Shown: positions 1-6,678, numbered from the stretch's first letter. The stretch: DNA of 6,678 bases from Hyphomicrobiaceae bacterium UBA2767 (GCA_002352635.1 DEIT01000135.1:41184-47861); one strand, 5' to 3'. The notes: generated by a model not told the origin, from the sequence alone. A program made the numbers and translations.

Positions 1-34
1 CGGCTACACCGCGCTATTTGCGAAATTACAGAAA

Positions 35-562
35 ATGTCAGAACGCCGTTCCAGTTACGAATATGAAGATTTGCTCGCCTGTGGGCGTGGTGAACTGTTT
101 GGCAAGGGCAATGCACAACTCCCATTGCCCCCGATGCTGATGTTCGACCGAATATCGAAGATTGAGGAAGAGGGTGGCGAACACGGCAAGGGCCTCATTG
201 TTGCCGAGTTCGAAATCAAGCCTGATCTGTGGTTTTTTCCCTGTCATTTCAAGGGAGATCCGGTCATGCCAGGTTGTCTCGGGCTAGACGCGCTATGGCA
301 AATGCTCGGTTTTTTCCTTGGCTGGCTGGGCGCCCCCGGGCGCGGGCGCGCGCTTAGCGTCGGCGAGGTAAAATTTTCCGGTATGGTGGAGCCGACGGTC
401 TCACGGGTTGAATATGTCGTCGATCTCAAGCGCGTCATTCGGCGCAGATTTACGCTTGGAATTGGGGACGGTTTGCTCAAGGCTGACGGGGAACCCATTT
501 ACTCTGCAACCGATTTGCGGGTTGGGCTGTTTGAAGAACCTGCAGATGGCGCGGATGCATGA
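35..562 (+). CDS. fabA: 3-hydroxydecanoyl-ACP dehydratase/isomerase FabA
   Basis: This 175-residue protein is FabA, the bifunctional cytosolic enzyme that dehydrates (3R)-hydroxydecanoyl-ACP and isomerises trans-2- to cis-3-decenoyl-ACP, the branch point for anaerobic unsaturated fatty acid synthesis. It has a single hot-dog fold. The catalytic pair is visible: His71 in PCHFKGDPVMPG and Asp85 in CLGLDALWQ, matching E. coli His70 and Asp84. The segment GWLGAPGRGRALSVGEVKFSG (about 96-116) is also family-typical. Length agrees with the usual 170-175 residues. The ATG at 35 gives MSERRSSYEY, which fits the N-terminus I recall for rhizobial FabA, although the Shine-Dalgarno is weak. The adjacent fabB favours FabA over the non-isomerising FabZ. 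It is the first gene visible in the fab cluster; only 34 bases precede it, so its promoter and upstream neighbour cannot be judged. Confidence 0.97.
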   Translation: MSERRSSYEYEDLLACGRGELFGKGNAQLPLPPMLMFDRISKIEEEGGEHGKGLIVAEFEIKPDLWFFPCHFKGDPVMPGCLGLDALWQMLGFFLGWLGAPGRGRALSVGEVKFSGMVEPTVSRVEYVVDLKRVIRRRFTLGIGDGLLKADGEPIYSATDLRVGLFEEPADGADA

Positions 563-632
563 GTTTGGCGCGCGCGACGCTTTGACGCGTATAGCGCAGC
601 GTTTGCTCACGGCGGAATGTTGCAGGGTTTTA

Positions 633-638
633 AGAGGA
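633..638 (+). promoter_or_regulatory. Ribosome binding site of fabB
   Basis: AGAGGA lies 8 bases before the ATG at 647. It decides the start of fabB: the in-frame ATG at 617 lacks a comparable site and would add ten residues absent from typical FabB proteins. Confidence 0.7.
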
Positions 639-646
639 CGAATTGC

Positions 647-1864
647 ATGAGACGTGTGGTGATCACCGGAATGGGGATCGTCTCCTCCATCGGTAACAAC
701 GTCCAGGAGGTGACGGCATCACTGCGTGAAGCCAAGTCCGGTATCGTCAAGGCGCCCGAATATGCGGAGATGGGATTTCGTTCCCAGGTCTACGGTGCTC
801 CGCAGCTCGACTGGGAGGAAGCGCTCGACCGCAAGGTGCGCCGCTTCATGGGCGCTGGCTCGGCGTGGAACTACATTGCCATGGAGCAGGCAATCCAGGA
901 TTCGGGTCTCGAAGAGAGTGATATTTCCAACGAACGCACCGGCATGGTCATGGGGTCGGGCGGACCGTCGACAAAGTCCATAGTATGGGCTGCCGATACC
1001 GCGCGCGAACGCGGGCCCAAGAAGGTCGGCCCGTTCGAAGTTCCCAAGGCGATGTGCTCGACGGCGTCCGCGACACTGGCCACACCATTCCAGATCAAAG
1101 GCGTCAACTACTCCATCTCGTCCGCCTGTTCCACGTCCGCCCATTGCATCGGCAATGGGACAGAACTCATCCAGTGGGGCAAGCAGGACATTATGTTCGC
1201 TGGTGGCAGCGAGGAACTCGACTGGGCATTGTCCGTCCTGTTCGACGGCATGAACGCCATGTCCTCAAAATTCAATGATACACCGGCGACCGCAAGCCGC
1301 GCCTATGACGCGAACCGCGACGGCTTCGTGATTGCGGGAGGTGCAGGTGTCCTAGTGCTCGAGGAACTGGAGCACGCCAAAGCGCGCGGTGCCAAAATTT
1401 ATGGCGAGATCGCCGGATACGGCGCCAATTCCGACGGGTTTGATATGGTGCAACCCTCCGGTGAGGGTGCGGCTCGATGCATGAAAATGGCGATGAAGGA
1501 TCTCGACTGCGAGATCGACTACATCAACCCGCACGGAACCTCGACGCCGGTTGGCGATATCCGCGAGGTCGAAGCCATCCGAGATGTTTTTGGGAGCAAT
1601 ATTCCGAAAATCAGCGCGACCAAGTCCTTGACCGGTCATTCACTCGGGGCCACGGGCGCGCAGGAATCGATCTATTCGCTGATCATGATGAACAACGGGT
1701 TTTTGTGTGAGTCTGCGAATATCGAGGAGCTCGATCCGGACATGGCGGATATGCCAATCTTGCGCGAGCGGGTGGACAACGCAGAAGTTAACTGTGTCAT
1801 GTCCAATAGTTTTGGTTTTGGCGGTACGAACGCCACACTTGTCTTCAAACGCTTCAACGCATAG
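647..1864 (+). CDS. fabB: 3-ketoacyl-ACP synthase I FabB
   Basis: This is FabB, the condensing enzyme that adds malonyl-ACP to acyl-ACP with loss of CO2 and is needed to elongate the cis-3-decenoyl-ACP made by FabA. The 405 residues match the usual length (about 405) and form the two-part thiolase fold. The active site is complete: nucleophile Cys161 in SSACSTSAH, His296 in NPHGTSTPVGD, and Lys326 and His331 in ATKSLTGHSLGATGAQE. The C-terminal glycine-rich loop NSFGFGGTNATLVF is at 387-400. I chose the ATG at 647 because it begins with the characteristic MRRVVITGMGIVSSIG and has an AGAGGA site 8 bases upstream. It starts 84 bases after fabA and reads the same way, so co-transcription is likely. 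The related FabF is the main alternative, but the N-terminus, the His/Lys signature and the pairing with fabA all favour FabB. Confidence 0.97.
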   Translation: MRRVVITGMGIVSSIGNNVQEVTASLREAKSGIVKAPEYAEMGFRSQVYGAPQLDWEEALDRKVRRFMGAGSAWNYIAMEQAIQDSGLEESDISNERTGMVMGSGGPSTKSIVWAADTARERGPKKVGPFEVPKAMCSTASATLATPFQIKGVNYSISSACSTSAHCIGNGTELIQWGKQDIMFAGGSEELDWALSVLFDGMNAMSSKFNDTPATASRAYDANRDGFVIAGGAGVLVLEELEHAKARGAKIYGEIAGYGANSDGFDMVQPSGEGAARCMKMAMKDLDCEIDYINPHGTSTPVGDIREVEAIRDVFGSNIPKISATKSLTGHSLGATGAQESIYSLIMMNNGFLCESANIEELDPDMADMPILRERVDNAEVNCVMSNSFGFGGTNATLVFKRFNA

Positions 1865-1915
1865 CGGATTGAAAGAGAGTGTGGGCAGCCGCTGTTCGAT
1901 CTAACAGGCCAGTTG

Positions 1916-1921
1916 CCAGGA
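1916..1921 (+). promoter_or_regulatory. Ribosome binding site of fabI (first of two)
   Basis: CCAGGA is 6 bases before the ATG at 1928, the start chosen for fabI. The identical hexamer recurs at 1952-1957, again exactly 6 bases before an in-frame ATG at 1964, so start choice is not settled by the ribosome binding site alone. Confidence 0.6.
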
Positions 1922-1927
1922 ATTGCT

Positions 1928-2791
1928 ATGACAGTGAATGATATTGCATCTCCAGGACCTTTGATGAAGGGCAAGAAGGGCCTAATCATGGGTGTTGCGA
2001 ACGACAGGTCAATCGCCTGGGGCATCGCGCGCGTCCTTGCAGGGCAGGGGGCTGATCTTGCCTTCACCTATCAGGGCGACGCCTTTGGCAGGCGCGCTGT
2101 TCCACTAGCGGAATCGGTCGGCGCACAAATCATCGAATCCTGCGATGTCGAAGACCTTGAGAGCGTCGATAATGTATTCAAGGTGATCGGCGACAAATGG
2201 GGTTCGCTCGATTTCGTCGTCCATGCGCTTGCATTTTCCGACCGCAATGAGCTCAAGGGCCACTATGCGGACACGAGCCGCGAAAACTTTCTGCAGACGA
2301 TGGTCATCTCGTGTTTCTCGTTCACCGAGATCTGCAAGCGTGCCTCGGATCTGATGAATGACGGGGGCAGCATGCTGACCCTGAGCTATGGCGGCGCGTC
2401 ACGAGTGGTGCCTTGTTACAACGTCATGGGTGTTGCCAAGGCTGCATTGGAAGCAAGTGTGCGATATCTGGCGGTTGATTTTGGTCCGCGCGGCATTCGT
2501 GTGAATGCGCTGTCACCAGGGCCAATGCGCACGCTTGCGGGCGCGGGTATTTCGGACGCGCGCAGCATCTTCAATTTCCAGAAGGCGCATTCACCGCTCA
2601 AACGCACGCCTCATCTGGACGAGGTCGGTGGCGCGGCGCTGTATCTGCTTTCTGATCTCTCCGGCGCTGTGACCGGTGAGGTACATTTTGCCGATTGCGG
2701 TTACAACGTCGTATCTACGCCTGACCTCGACGCGCTCAAGGTGTATGAGGACGTGCTGGTTACGGACGGGCGCTCGGAAGCAGCCGAGTAG
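1928..2791 (+). CDS. fabI: Enoyl-ACP reductase FabI
   Basis: This is FabI, the short-chain dehydrogenase-type reductase that converts trans-2-enoyl-ACP to acyl-ACP in the last step of each fatty acid elongation cycle. From the ATG at 1928 it has 287 residues. The N-terminal Rossmann nucleotide loop has the divergent FabI form GVANDRSIAWGIA (22-34). The catalytic region holds Tyr154 (LSYGG), Tyr164 (CYNVMG) and Lys171, the FabI Tyr-x6-Lys arrangement, followed by RVNALSPGPMRTLAG (191-205), the substrate-loop region. Ala102 (HALAF) sits where E. coli has Gly93, a triclosan-contact position; Ala is natural in several FabI proteins. The start could instead be Met13 (ATG at 1964), giving 275 residues; I prefer 1928 because homologues usually have a few residues before the LMxGK motif. 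A TTG at 1913 is less likely. It follows fabB by 63 bases in the same direction. Confidence 0.95.
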   Translation: MTVNDIASPGPLMKGKKGLIMGVANDRSIAWGIARVLAGQGADLAFTYQGDAFGRRAVPLAESVGAQIIESCDVEDLESVDNVFKVIGDKWGSLDFVVHALAFSDRNELKGHYADTSRENFLQTMVISCFSFTEICKRASDLMNDGGSMLTLSYGGASRVVPCYNVMGVAKAALEASVRYLAVDFGPRGIRVNALSPGPMRTLAGAGISDARSIFNFQKAHSPLKRTPHLDEVGGAALYLLSDLSGAVTGEVHFADCGYNVVSTPDLDALKVYEDVLVTDGRSEAAE

Positions 2792-2864
2792 TATCCTTCT
2801 GCAAGGCTGGCCCTCAGGCGGCGTTTCAAGGCGCAAGCGCGCCATTGTACGAGAACATGGCAAC

Positions 2865-3713
2865 ATGATTGGGCTGTTCGATTCTGGCCATGGCGGACTC
2901 ACCGTTTTCCGGGCGCTTGTTCAGCGCTTCCCACATCTGCACTTCGTTTATCTGGGCGATCATGCCAATGCGCCCTATGGCAATCGATCATCTGAGGAAA
3001 TCGTCAATCTGACACGTGATGGCATTGAAAGGTTGTTCGCCCAGGGGTGCCCTCTTGTGGTGCTGGCTTGCAATACGGCAACAGCAATTGCCTGCCGAAC
3101 CCTCCAGCAGGAATGGCTGCCTGACGCGGGTTATGCAGGTCACAATGTTCTTGGCGTTGTTGCCCCAATGGTGGAGGCCGCCACCCAGATGCCCTGGGCC
3201 GTGACCTCTCCGCAATACCCCCAGAAATACAACACGGATTCGATCGCCGTATTCGGGACGGAGCGTACGATCAGCAGCGGGGTTTACCAGGAGGAAATCC
3301 TGAAGCGGTGCCCCAAGGTCACTGTGATAGAGCAGGAATGTCCCGATCTCGCTGGCGCTATCGAGGAGGCGCGCCCGGAAGAAGAACTGGATGCAATGAT
3401 CGGTTCATACGTCGCAATGCTTCTTGAGAACACGCGTGGTAAAGCGCCAGAGAGGGTTATCCTTGGTTGCACCCACTATCCACTCGTCGAACATCTTTTC
3501 GTCCGTCACTTGCCACCGTCGACACGGATTCTGAGCCAGCCACAGGTCGTTGCGGACAGCCTGGAGGATTATTTGGCCCGCCATTTACACTATGCAGATC
3601 ATCCGCCGGAGACGTCGCAAACGTCCTTGCTGACAACCGGCGATCCCGATGCCGTCGCGCGATCGCTGGAGATCTTCTGGCCTGAACCGCAGATATTCGA
3701 ACCTGCGGGGTGA
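2865..3713 (+). CDS. murI: Glutamate racemase family protein (divergent MurI)
   Basis: This 282-residue protein belongs to the aspartate/glutamate racemase family and most likely interconverts L- and D-glutamate for peptidoglycan, without a cofactor and in the cytosol. Visible signatures are the N-terminal DSGHGGLTV (6-14), GDHANAPYG (31-39), the first catalytic cysteine Cys69 in LACNTATA, and the second, Cys202, in LGCTHYPL with His204. It departs from common MurI: GHGG instead of GVGG, GDHAN instead of the usual DTAR-like segment, and roughly 15 extra residues (about 108-124, rich in Pro, Gln and Tyr) between APMVEAA and the IAVFGTERTI strand. Both catalytic cysteines are kept, so activity is plausible. 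The ATG at 2865 places MIGLFDSG at the N-terminus as expected; its ribosome binding site (GAGAA, 2851-2855) is weak. It follows fabI by 73 bases. Another amino-acid racemase activity is possible, and the genome may carry a second, canonical murI. Confidence 0.8.
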   Translation: MIGLFDSGHGGLTVFRALVQRFPHLHFVYLGDHANAPYGNRSSEEIVNLTRDGIERLFAQGCPLVVLACNTATAIACRTLQQEWLPDAGYAGHNVLGVVAPMVEAATQMPWAVTSPQYPQKYNTDSIAVFGTERTISSGVYQEEILKRCPKVTVIEQECPDLAGAIEEARPEEELDAMIGSYVAMLLENTRGKAPERVILGCTHYPLVEHLFVRHLPPSTRILSQPQVVADSLEDYLARHLHYADHPPETSQTSLLTTGDPDAVARSLEIFWPEPQIFEPAG

Positions 3714-3720
3714 GTATTCT

Positions 3721-4746
3721 CTAGCTCGGGAATATCACGGCCTTGCCGGTGGTCTGAGTATCAAACAGCTTGTAAGCGTCTTCCGCTTCGCCAAACGCAA
3801 ATTCGTGCGTGAACAGTTCATCGACAGGCAACTTCCTCTGCGCAACGAACGCCGCACACTCGCGCTGACCCGCGGCACTGAATGTCCATGACCCCAACAG
3901 GGTGAGCTGTTTGCGGATGATGTCATTGGTAACATCATATGTGGCAGGCCTTGCGCCCATTCCGACAAAACAGACCGTGCCCCAGGTGCGTGTGGCGCGC
4001 ACGGCCGCCGCTGAGGCTTCCGGAACACCGGAACATTCGAGAGAATAGTCCGCTCCGCCACCGGTCAGTTCCCTTATGGCCTCGACTGGATCATCCCTCC
4101 CCGCATTCACCACTTCATCCGCACCAAACTTTCGCGCCTGCTCCAGCCGTTCATCAACAAGGTCGATTGCAATGACCCTCGCACCCATGGCAGCACCCAG
4201 CATGGTGGCGCTCAGGCCAACGGGCCCCTGGCCGAAGACAGCGAGCGTTGCCCCGCCCCGCAGCCCCATGCGCTCGATGGCACCAAACGCGGTGCCCGTG
4301 CCGCACGAAATGGCGGCGCCCGTCTTGAAAGTCAGTGCGTCAGGCAGTGCAACAAGCGTGCGTGCCGGCACTTTCATGTAGCGTGCATGGGCTCCATGAC
4401 CGGACTTGCCATATACGACAGAGCCTTCATCGCACAGTTGCGTCCAGCCGGACATGCAGTTGGAACAGGTGCGGCATCCGTCATAGTGATGGACCATGAC
4501 CCGGGCGCCAGCAGATGCGACACGCTCCGGCACCGACGCGCCCCTCCCAAGCACCACGCCGCAAGGCTCATGCCCGGCGATATATTTTCCTACCAGAGCC
4601 TCGTCGCTGGATCGGTATACGTGCAAATCGCTGCCGCACATCCCCGAGGCCTTGATTTCAATGACGACGTCGTCTTCGCTGGGCTCCGGATCGGGGAAAT
4701 CCCGGAGTTCGAGTTGCCGGTCACCGGTGAAAACCACGCCTTTCAT
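3721..4746 (-). CDS. Zinc-dependent alcohol/polyol dehydrogenase (medium-chain)
   Basis: This 341-residue protein is a zinc-containing medium-chain dehydrogenase/reductase that would oxidise an alcohol or polyol, or reduce the matching carbonyl, with a nicotinamide cofactor. The N-terminal catalytic domain shows zinc ligands Cys37 (GMCGSD), His59 and Glu60 (AGHEPCG), with Cys148 (ISCGTGTA) as a likely further ligand. A second, structural zinc site is formed by Cys91, Cys94, Cys97 and Cys105 (GCRTCSNCMSGWTQLC). The Rossmann domain has FGQGPVG (171-177) and an acidic residue, Asp195, ending the second strand, which suggests NAD rather than NADP. It resembles the threonine/sorbitol/iditol dehydrogenase branch, but the substrate cannot be named from sequence. 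The start has AAGGGAG 8 bases upstream. It is convergent with the racemase gene (7-base gap) and lies downstream of pnp behind a terminator, so it is probably transcribed alone. No partner catabolic gene is in view. Confidence 0.87.
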   Translation of the reverse strand: MKGVVFTGDRQLELRDFPDPEPSEDDVVIEIKASGMCGSDLHVYRSSDEALVGKYIAGHEPCGVVLGRGASVPERVASAGARVMVHHYDGCRTCSNCMSGWTQLCDEGSVVYGKSGHGAHARYMKVPARTLVALPDALTFKTGAAISCGTGTAFGAIERMGLRGGATLAVFGQGPVGLSATMLGAAMGARVIAIDLVDERLEQARKFGADEVVNAGRDDPVEAIRELTGGGADYSLECSGVPEASAAAVRATRTWGTVCFVGMGARPATYDVTNDIIRKQLTLLGSWTFSAAGQRECAAFVAQRKLPVDELFTHEFAFGEAEDAYKLFDTQTTGKAVIFPS

Positions 4747-4754
4747 GTTCTCCG

Positions 4755-4761
4755 CTCCCTT
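4755..4761 (-). promoter_or_regulatory. Ribosome binding site of the dehydrogenase gene
   Basis: On the minus strand AAGGGAG lies 8 bases before the ATG at 4746-4744, a strong Shine-Dalgarno match that supports this start. Confidence 0.7.
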
Positions 4762-4778
4762 GCGTTTTTCATAGACCT

Positions 4779-4807
4779 ATTGTCTGGCGTTTTCTGCCTT
4801 CGCGCAA
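4779..4807 (-). promoter_or_regulatory. Possible promoter of the dehydrogenase gene
   Basis: On the minus strand TTGCGC (4807-4802) and GACAAT (4784-4779) are separated by 17 bases and resemble -35 and -10 elements, with 3 of 6 and 4 of 6 matches to the sigma-70 consensus. The position fits a gene that follows a terminator and needs its own promoter. The match is weak and this is an inference; the true promoter could be elsewhere in 4747-4813. Confidence 0.25.
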
Positions 4808-4838
4808 AACAAAAGCGGCCCTCTAAAGGAGGGCCGCT
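4805..4838 (-). terminator. Rho-independent terminator of pnp
   Basis: AGCGGCCCTC (4814-4823) and GAGGGCCGCT (4829-4838) form a perfect 10-base-pair stem around the 5-base loop TAAAG. Read on the minus strand, the stem is followed by TTTGTTTTG (4813-4805), a U-rich tail, while the plus-strand side has no T run. The hairpin starts 28 bases after the pnp stop codon, so it terminates pnp transcription before the dehydrogenase gene. Confidence 0.9.
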
Positions 4839-4866
4839 CGATTGATTTGAACAGAATGCGTGGACG

Positions 4867-6678
4867 CTAGCTTGCCTCCTTGGCACCCTCCGACTGGCCT
4901 TCGTCGCCCTCAATTTCCTTGCCGGTCTCCTGGTCGACGACCTTCATGGACAGGCGTACCTTTCCGCGATCATCGAAGCCCAGAAGTTTGACCCACACCT
5001 TGTCACCTTCCTTGACCACGTCGGTGGTCTGTTTGACGCGGTGAGGCGCAAGCTGGGAAATGTGGACAAGCCCGTCCTTGGGACCGAAGAAGTTGATGAA
5101 AGCGCCAAAATCAACGGTCTTGACGACCGTGCCCTGGTAAATCTCACCCTCCTCAGGCTCTGACGTGATCATCTTGATCCTGTTGAGCGCATCATCGATC
5201 GACTGGGCGCTGTTTGACGCGACCTTGATCGTTCCGTCATCGTTGATGTCGATCTTGGCACCCGTCTCCTCGACGATACCACGCACCACCGATCCACCGG
5301 TGCCGATCACATCACGGATCTTGTCGGTCGGGATTGTGATCATCTGGATACGCGGCGCATGCTCGCCAAGGTCATCGCGGGCGGTTCCCAGTGCCTTGGA
5401 CATTTCGTCCAGGATGTGCATCCGGCCACCCTTGGCCTGCTCCAGCGCCACCTTCATGATCTCCTCGGTGATGCCGGTGATCTTGATGTCCATCTGCAGC
5501 GAGGTAATACCCTCAGAACTGCCGGCCACCTTGAAGTCCATGTCACCCAAATGATCTTCATCACCCAGAATGTCCGAAAGAACGGCGAACTTTTCGCCAT
5601 CCTTGATGAGCCCCATGGCAATACCGGCGACTGGGCGCACAAGCGGCACGCCAGCATCCATCATCGCAAGCGACGCACCGCACACGGAGGCCATGGAAGA
5701 GGACCCGTTCGACTCGGTGATCTCGGAGACCACGCGCAGCGTGTAGGGAAATGTCTCGCGATCCGGCAGGATTGGATGAATCGCACGCCAGGCAAGCTTG
5801 CCGTGGCCGATCTCGCGTCGGCCGGTAAAGCCAACGCGACCAACCTCGCCAACGGAGTAGGGCGGGAAATTGTAATGCAGCAGGAAGGTTTCCTTGTAGG
5901 TTCCCTCCAACGCATCCACGAACTGTTCGTCTTCGCCGGTGCCGAGTGTCGTCACAACAAGCGCCTGGGTCTCGCCCCGCGTGAACAGTGCACTACCGTG
6001 AGTACGCGGCAAAATCCCGACTTCACATTTGATGGGTCGCACCGTTGACAGATCCCGTCCGTCGATACGCTTGGACGTTTCGAGTATGGAGCCGCGGACG
6101 ACGGCCTTCTCGACCGTCTTGAACGCATTCGAGAACTGGCTGGAAATTGCGCCGTCATCCTCCTCAGGCACCAGGGCCTCTTTGGCCTTGGTCTTGGCTT
6201 CGGAGACCTTGTCCTGGCGCTCCAGTTTGGCCGAGATCTGATAGGCAGCGCCCAGATCACCTTCGACCGCCGAGCGGACCTTGCCCTCCATGTCGGCATT
6301 GTCGGGATTATCAAAGTCCCAGGGTTCTTTTGCCGCCTTTTCGGCGAGATTGATGATGGCATTAATGACAGGTTGCATCTGTTCGTGTCCGAACATGACC
6401 GCGCCCAGCATGACGTCTTCAGGAAGCTCCTGCGCTTCTGACTCGACCATCAGCACCGCATCGCCCGTACCCGCGACAACCAGGTTAAGCTTACTCTCCG
6501 GCATCTCGTCGAGCATTGGATTGAGTGCATAATTGCCGTCGATATAGCCGACGCGCGCGCCGGCGATCGGTCCCATGAACGGAATGCCCGACAACGTCAG
6601 TGCCGCACTCGCTGCGACAAGGGCGACCATATCGGGATCGTTCTCCATGTCGTGGCTCAGCACGCTGATGAGGACTTG
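4867..6678 (-). CDS. pnp: Polynucleotide phosphorylase PNPase (5' end outside window)
   Basis: This is PNPase, the trimeric phosphorolytic 3'-5' exoribonuclease of RNA turnover and a degradosome component in many bacteria. The 603 codons present are the C-terminal part of a protein usually near 700-715 residues; the reading frame continues past the right edge (QVLISVLSHDMENDPDMVA at the edge), so roughly the first 100 residues are missing and the GTG at 6663 is internal. Using fragment numbering, the rest of the first RNase PH domain spans about 1-120, the helical linker 125-195, the second, catalytic RNase PH domain 200-425 with PRTHGSALFTRGETQAL and GDEDHLGDMDFK (its two Asp and Lys match E. 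coli Asp486, Asp492 and Lys494), the KH domain about 440-505 with VIGTGGSVV, and the S1 domain about 510-580 (VDFGAFI, GLVHISQL). A short acidic tail ends the protein. An intrinsic terminator follows. No frameshift or missing catalytic residue is seen. Confidence 0.98.
   Translation of the reverse strand, partial: QVLISVLSHDMENDPDMVALVAASAALTLSGIPFMGPIAGARVGYIDGNYALNPMLDEMPESKLNLVVAGTGDAVLMVESEAQELPEDVMLGAVMFGHEQMQPVINAIINLAEKAAKEPWDFDNPDNADMEGKVRSAVEGDLGAAYQISAKLERQDKVSEAKTKAKEALVPEEDDGAISSQFSNAFKTVEKAVVRGSILETSKRIDGRDLSTVRPIKCEVGILPRTHGSALFTRGETQALVVTTLGTGEDEQFVDALEGTYKETFLLHYNFPPYSVGEVGRVGFTGRREIGHGKLAWRAIHPILPDRETFPYTLRVVSEITESNGSSSMASVCGASLAMMDAGVPLVRPVAGIAMGLIKDGEKFAVLSDILGDEDHLGDMDFKVAGSSEGITSLQMDIKITGITEEIMKVALEQAKGGRMHILDEMSKALGTARDDLGEHAPRIQMITIPTDKIRDVIGTGGSVVRGIVEETGAKIDINDDGTIKVASNSAQSIDDALNRIKMITSEPEEGEIYQGTVVKTVDFGAFINFFGPKDGLVHISQLAPHRVKQTTDVVKEGDKVWVKLLGFDDRGKVRLSMKVVDQETGKEIEGDEGQSEGAKEAS

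Noticed and set aside
331..352. Alternating GC-rich tract that could favour Z-DNA
   Set aside because: It encodes the conserved GAPGRGRA segment of FabA and is explained by coding constraint.
617..646. Ten-codon upstream extension of fabB from the ATG at 617
   Set aside because: FabB proteins begin at MRRVVITG, and the ribosome binding site fits the ATG at 647.
719..1144. 141-codon open frame antisense to fabB
   Set aside because: Shadow of fabB; low-complexity, Arg/Gly-rich composition and no recognisable family.
2830..2843. Small hairpin GGCGC-AAGC-GCGCC between fabI and the racemase gene
   Set aside because: The stem is only 5 base pairs and no T run follows, so it is not a convincing terminator; it could occur by chance in GC-rich DNA.
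2676..2864. 63-codon in-frame upstream extension of the racemase gene
   Set aside because: Most of it overlaps the 3' end of fabI in another frame, and the family's N-terminus (MIGLFDSG) begins at 2865.
5359..6048. Long open frame (229 codons) on the plus strand opposite pnp
   Set aside because: It lies wholly antisense to the well-conserved PNPase coding region, has no recognisable domain, and is expected from codon bias in GC-rich DNA.
6661..6663. GTG as a start codon of pnp
   Set aside because: The frame stays open to the window edge with conserved PNPase residues (QVLIS) before it, so this GTG encodes an internal valine.

Overview
The window looks like ordinary core chromosome of an alphaproteobacterium, most likely Hyphomicrobiales (Rhizobiales). 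The evidence is the fabA-fabB-fabI cluster with rhizobial-type protein sequences, a pnp gene close by, and moderately GC-rich DNA with consistent codon use throughout. I see no mobile element, RNA gene, CRISPR array or phage-like segment, and no convincing new system.

Positions 35-3713 (plus strand) carry four co-directional genes. The first three are fabA (3-hydroxydecanoyl-ACP dehydratase/isomerase), fabB (3-ketoacyl-ACP synthase I) and fabI (NAD(P)H-dependent enoyl-ACP reductase). The fourth is a divergent glutamate racemase (murI-like). The gaps between them are 84, 63 and 73 bases, and none contains a convincing terminator, so they may form one transcription unit. FabA makes and isomerises the C10 enoyl intermediate, FabB elongates the cis-3 product towards unsaturated fatty acids, and FabI reduces trans-2-enoyl-ACP in each saturated cycle. 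The racemase would supply D-glutamate for peptidoglycan if it has the canonical activity.

Positions 3721-4746 (minus strand) encode a zinc-dependent medium-chain alcohol/polyol dehydrogenase. It lies tail to tail with the racemase, with only 7 bases between the stop codons. It has its own ribosome binding site and probably its own promoter.

Positions 4814-6678 (minus strand) hold an intrinsic terminator and the 3' 603 codons of pnp (polynucleotide phosphorylase), which runs off the right edge. The terminator separates pnp from the downstream dehydrogenase gene.

No gene-free stretch exceeds about 120 bases. Positions 1-34 hold only the region just before fabA, with no recognisable site. The points most worth checking are the divergent racemase with an internal insertion, the apparent interruption of fabI-pnp synteny, the duplicated start signals of fabI, the 7-base convergent junction without a terminator, and the promoter-terminator overlap upstream of the dehydrogenase.
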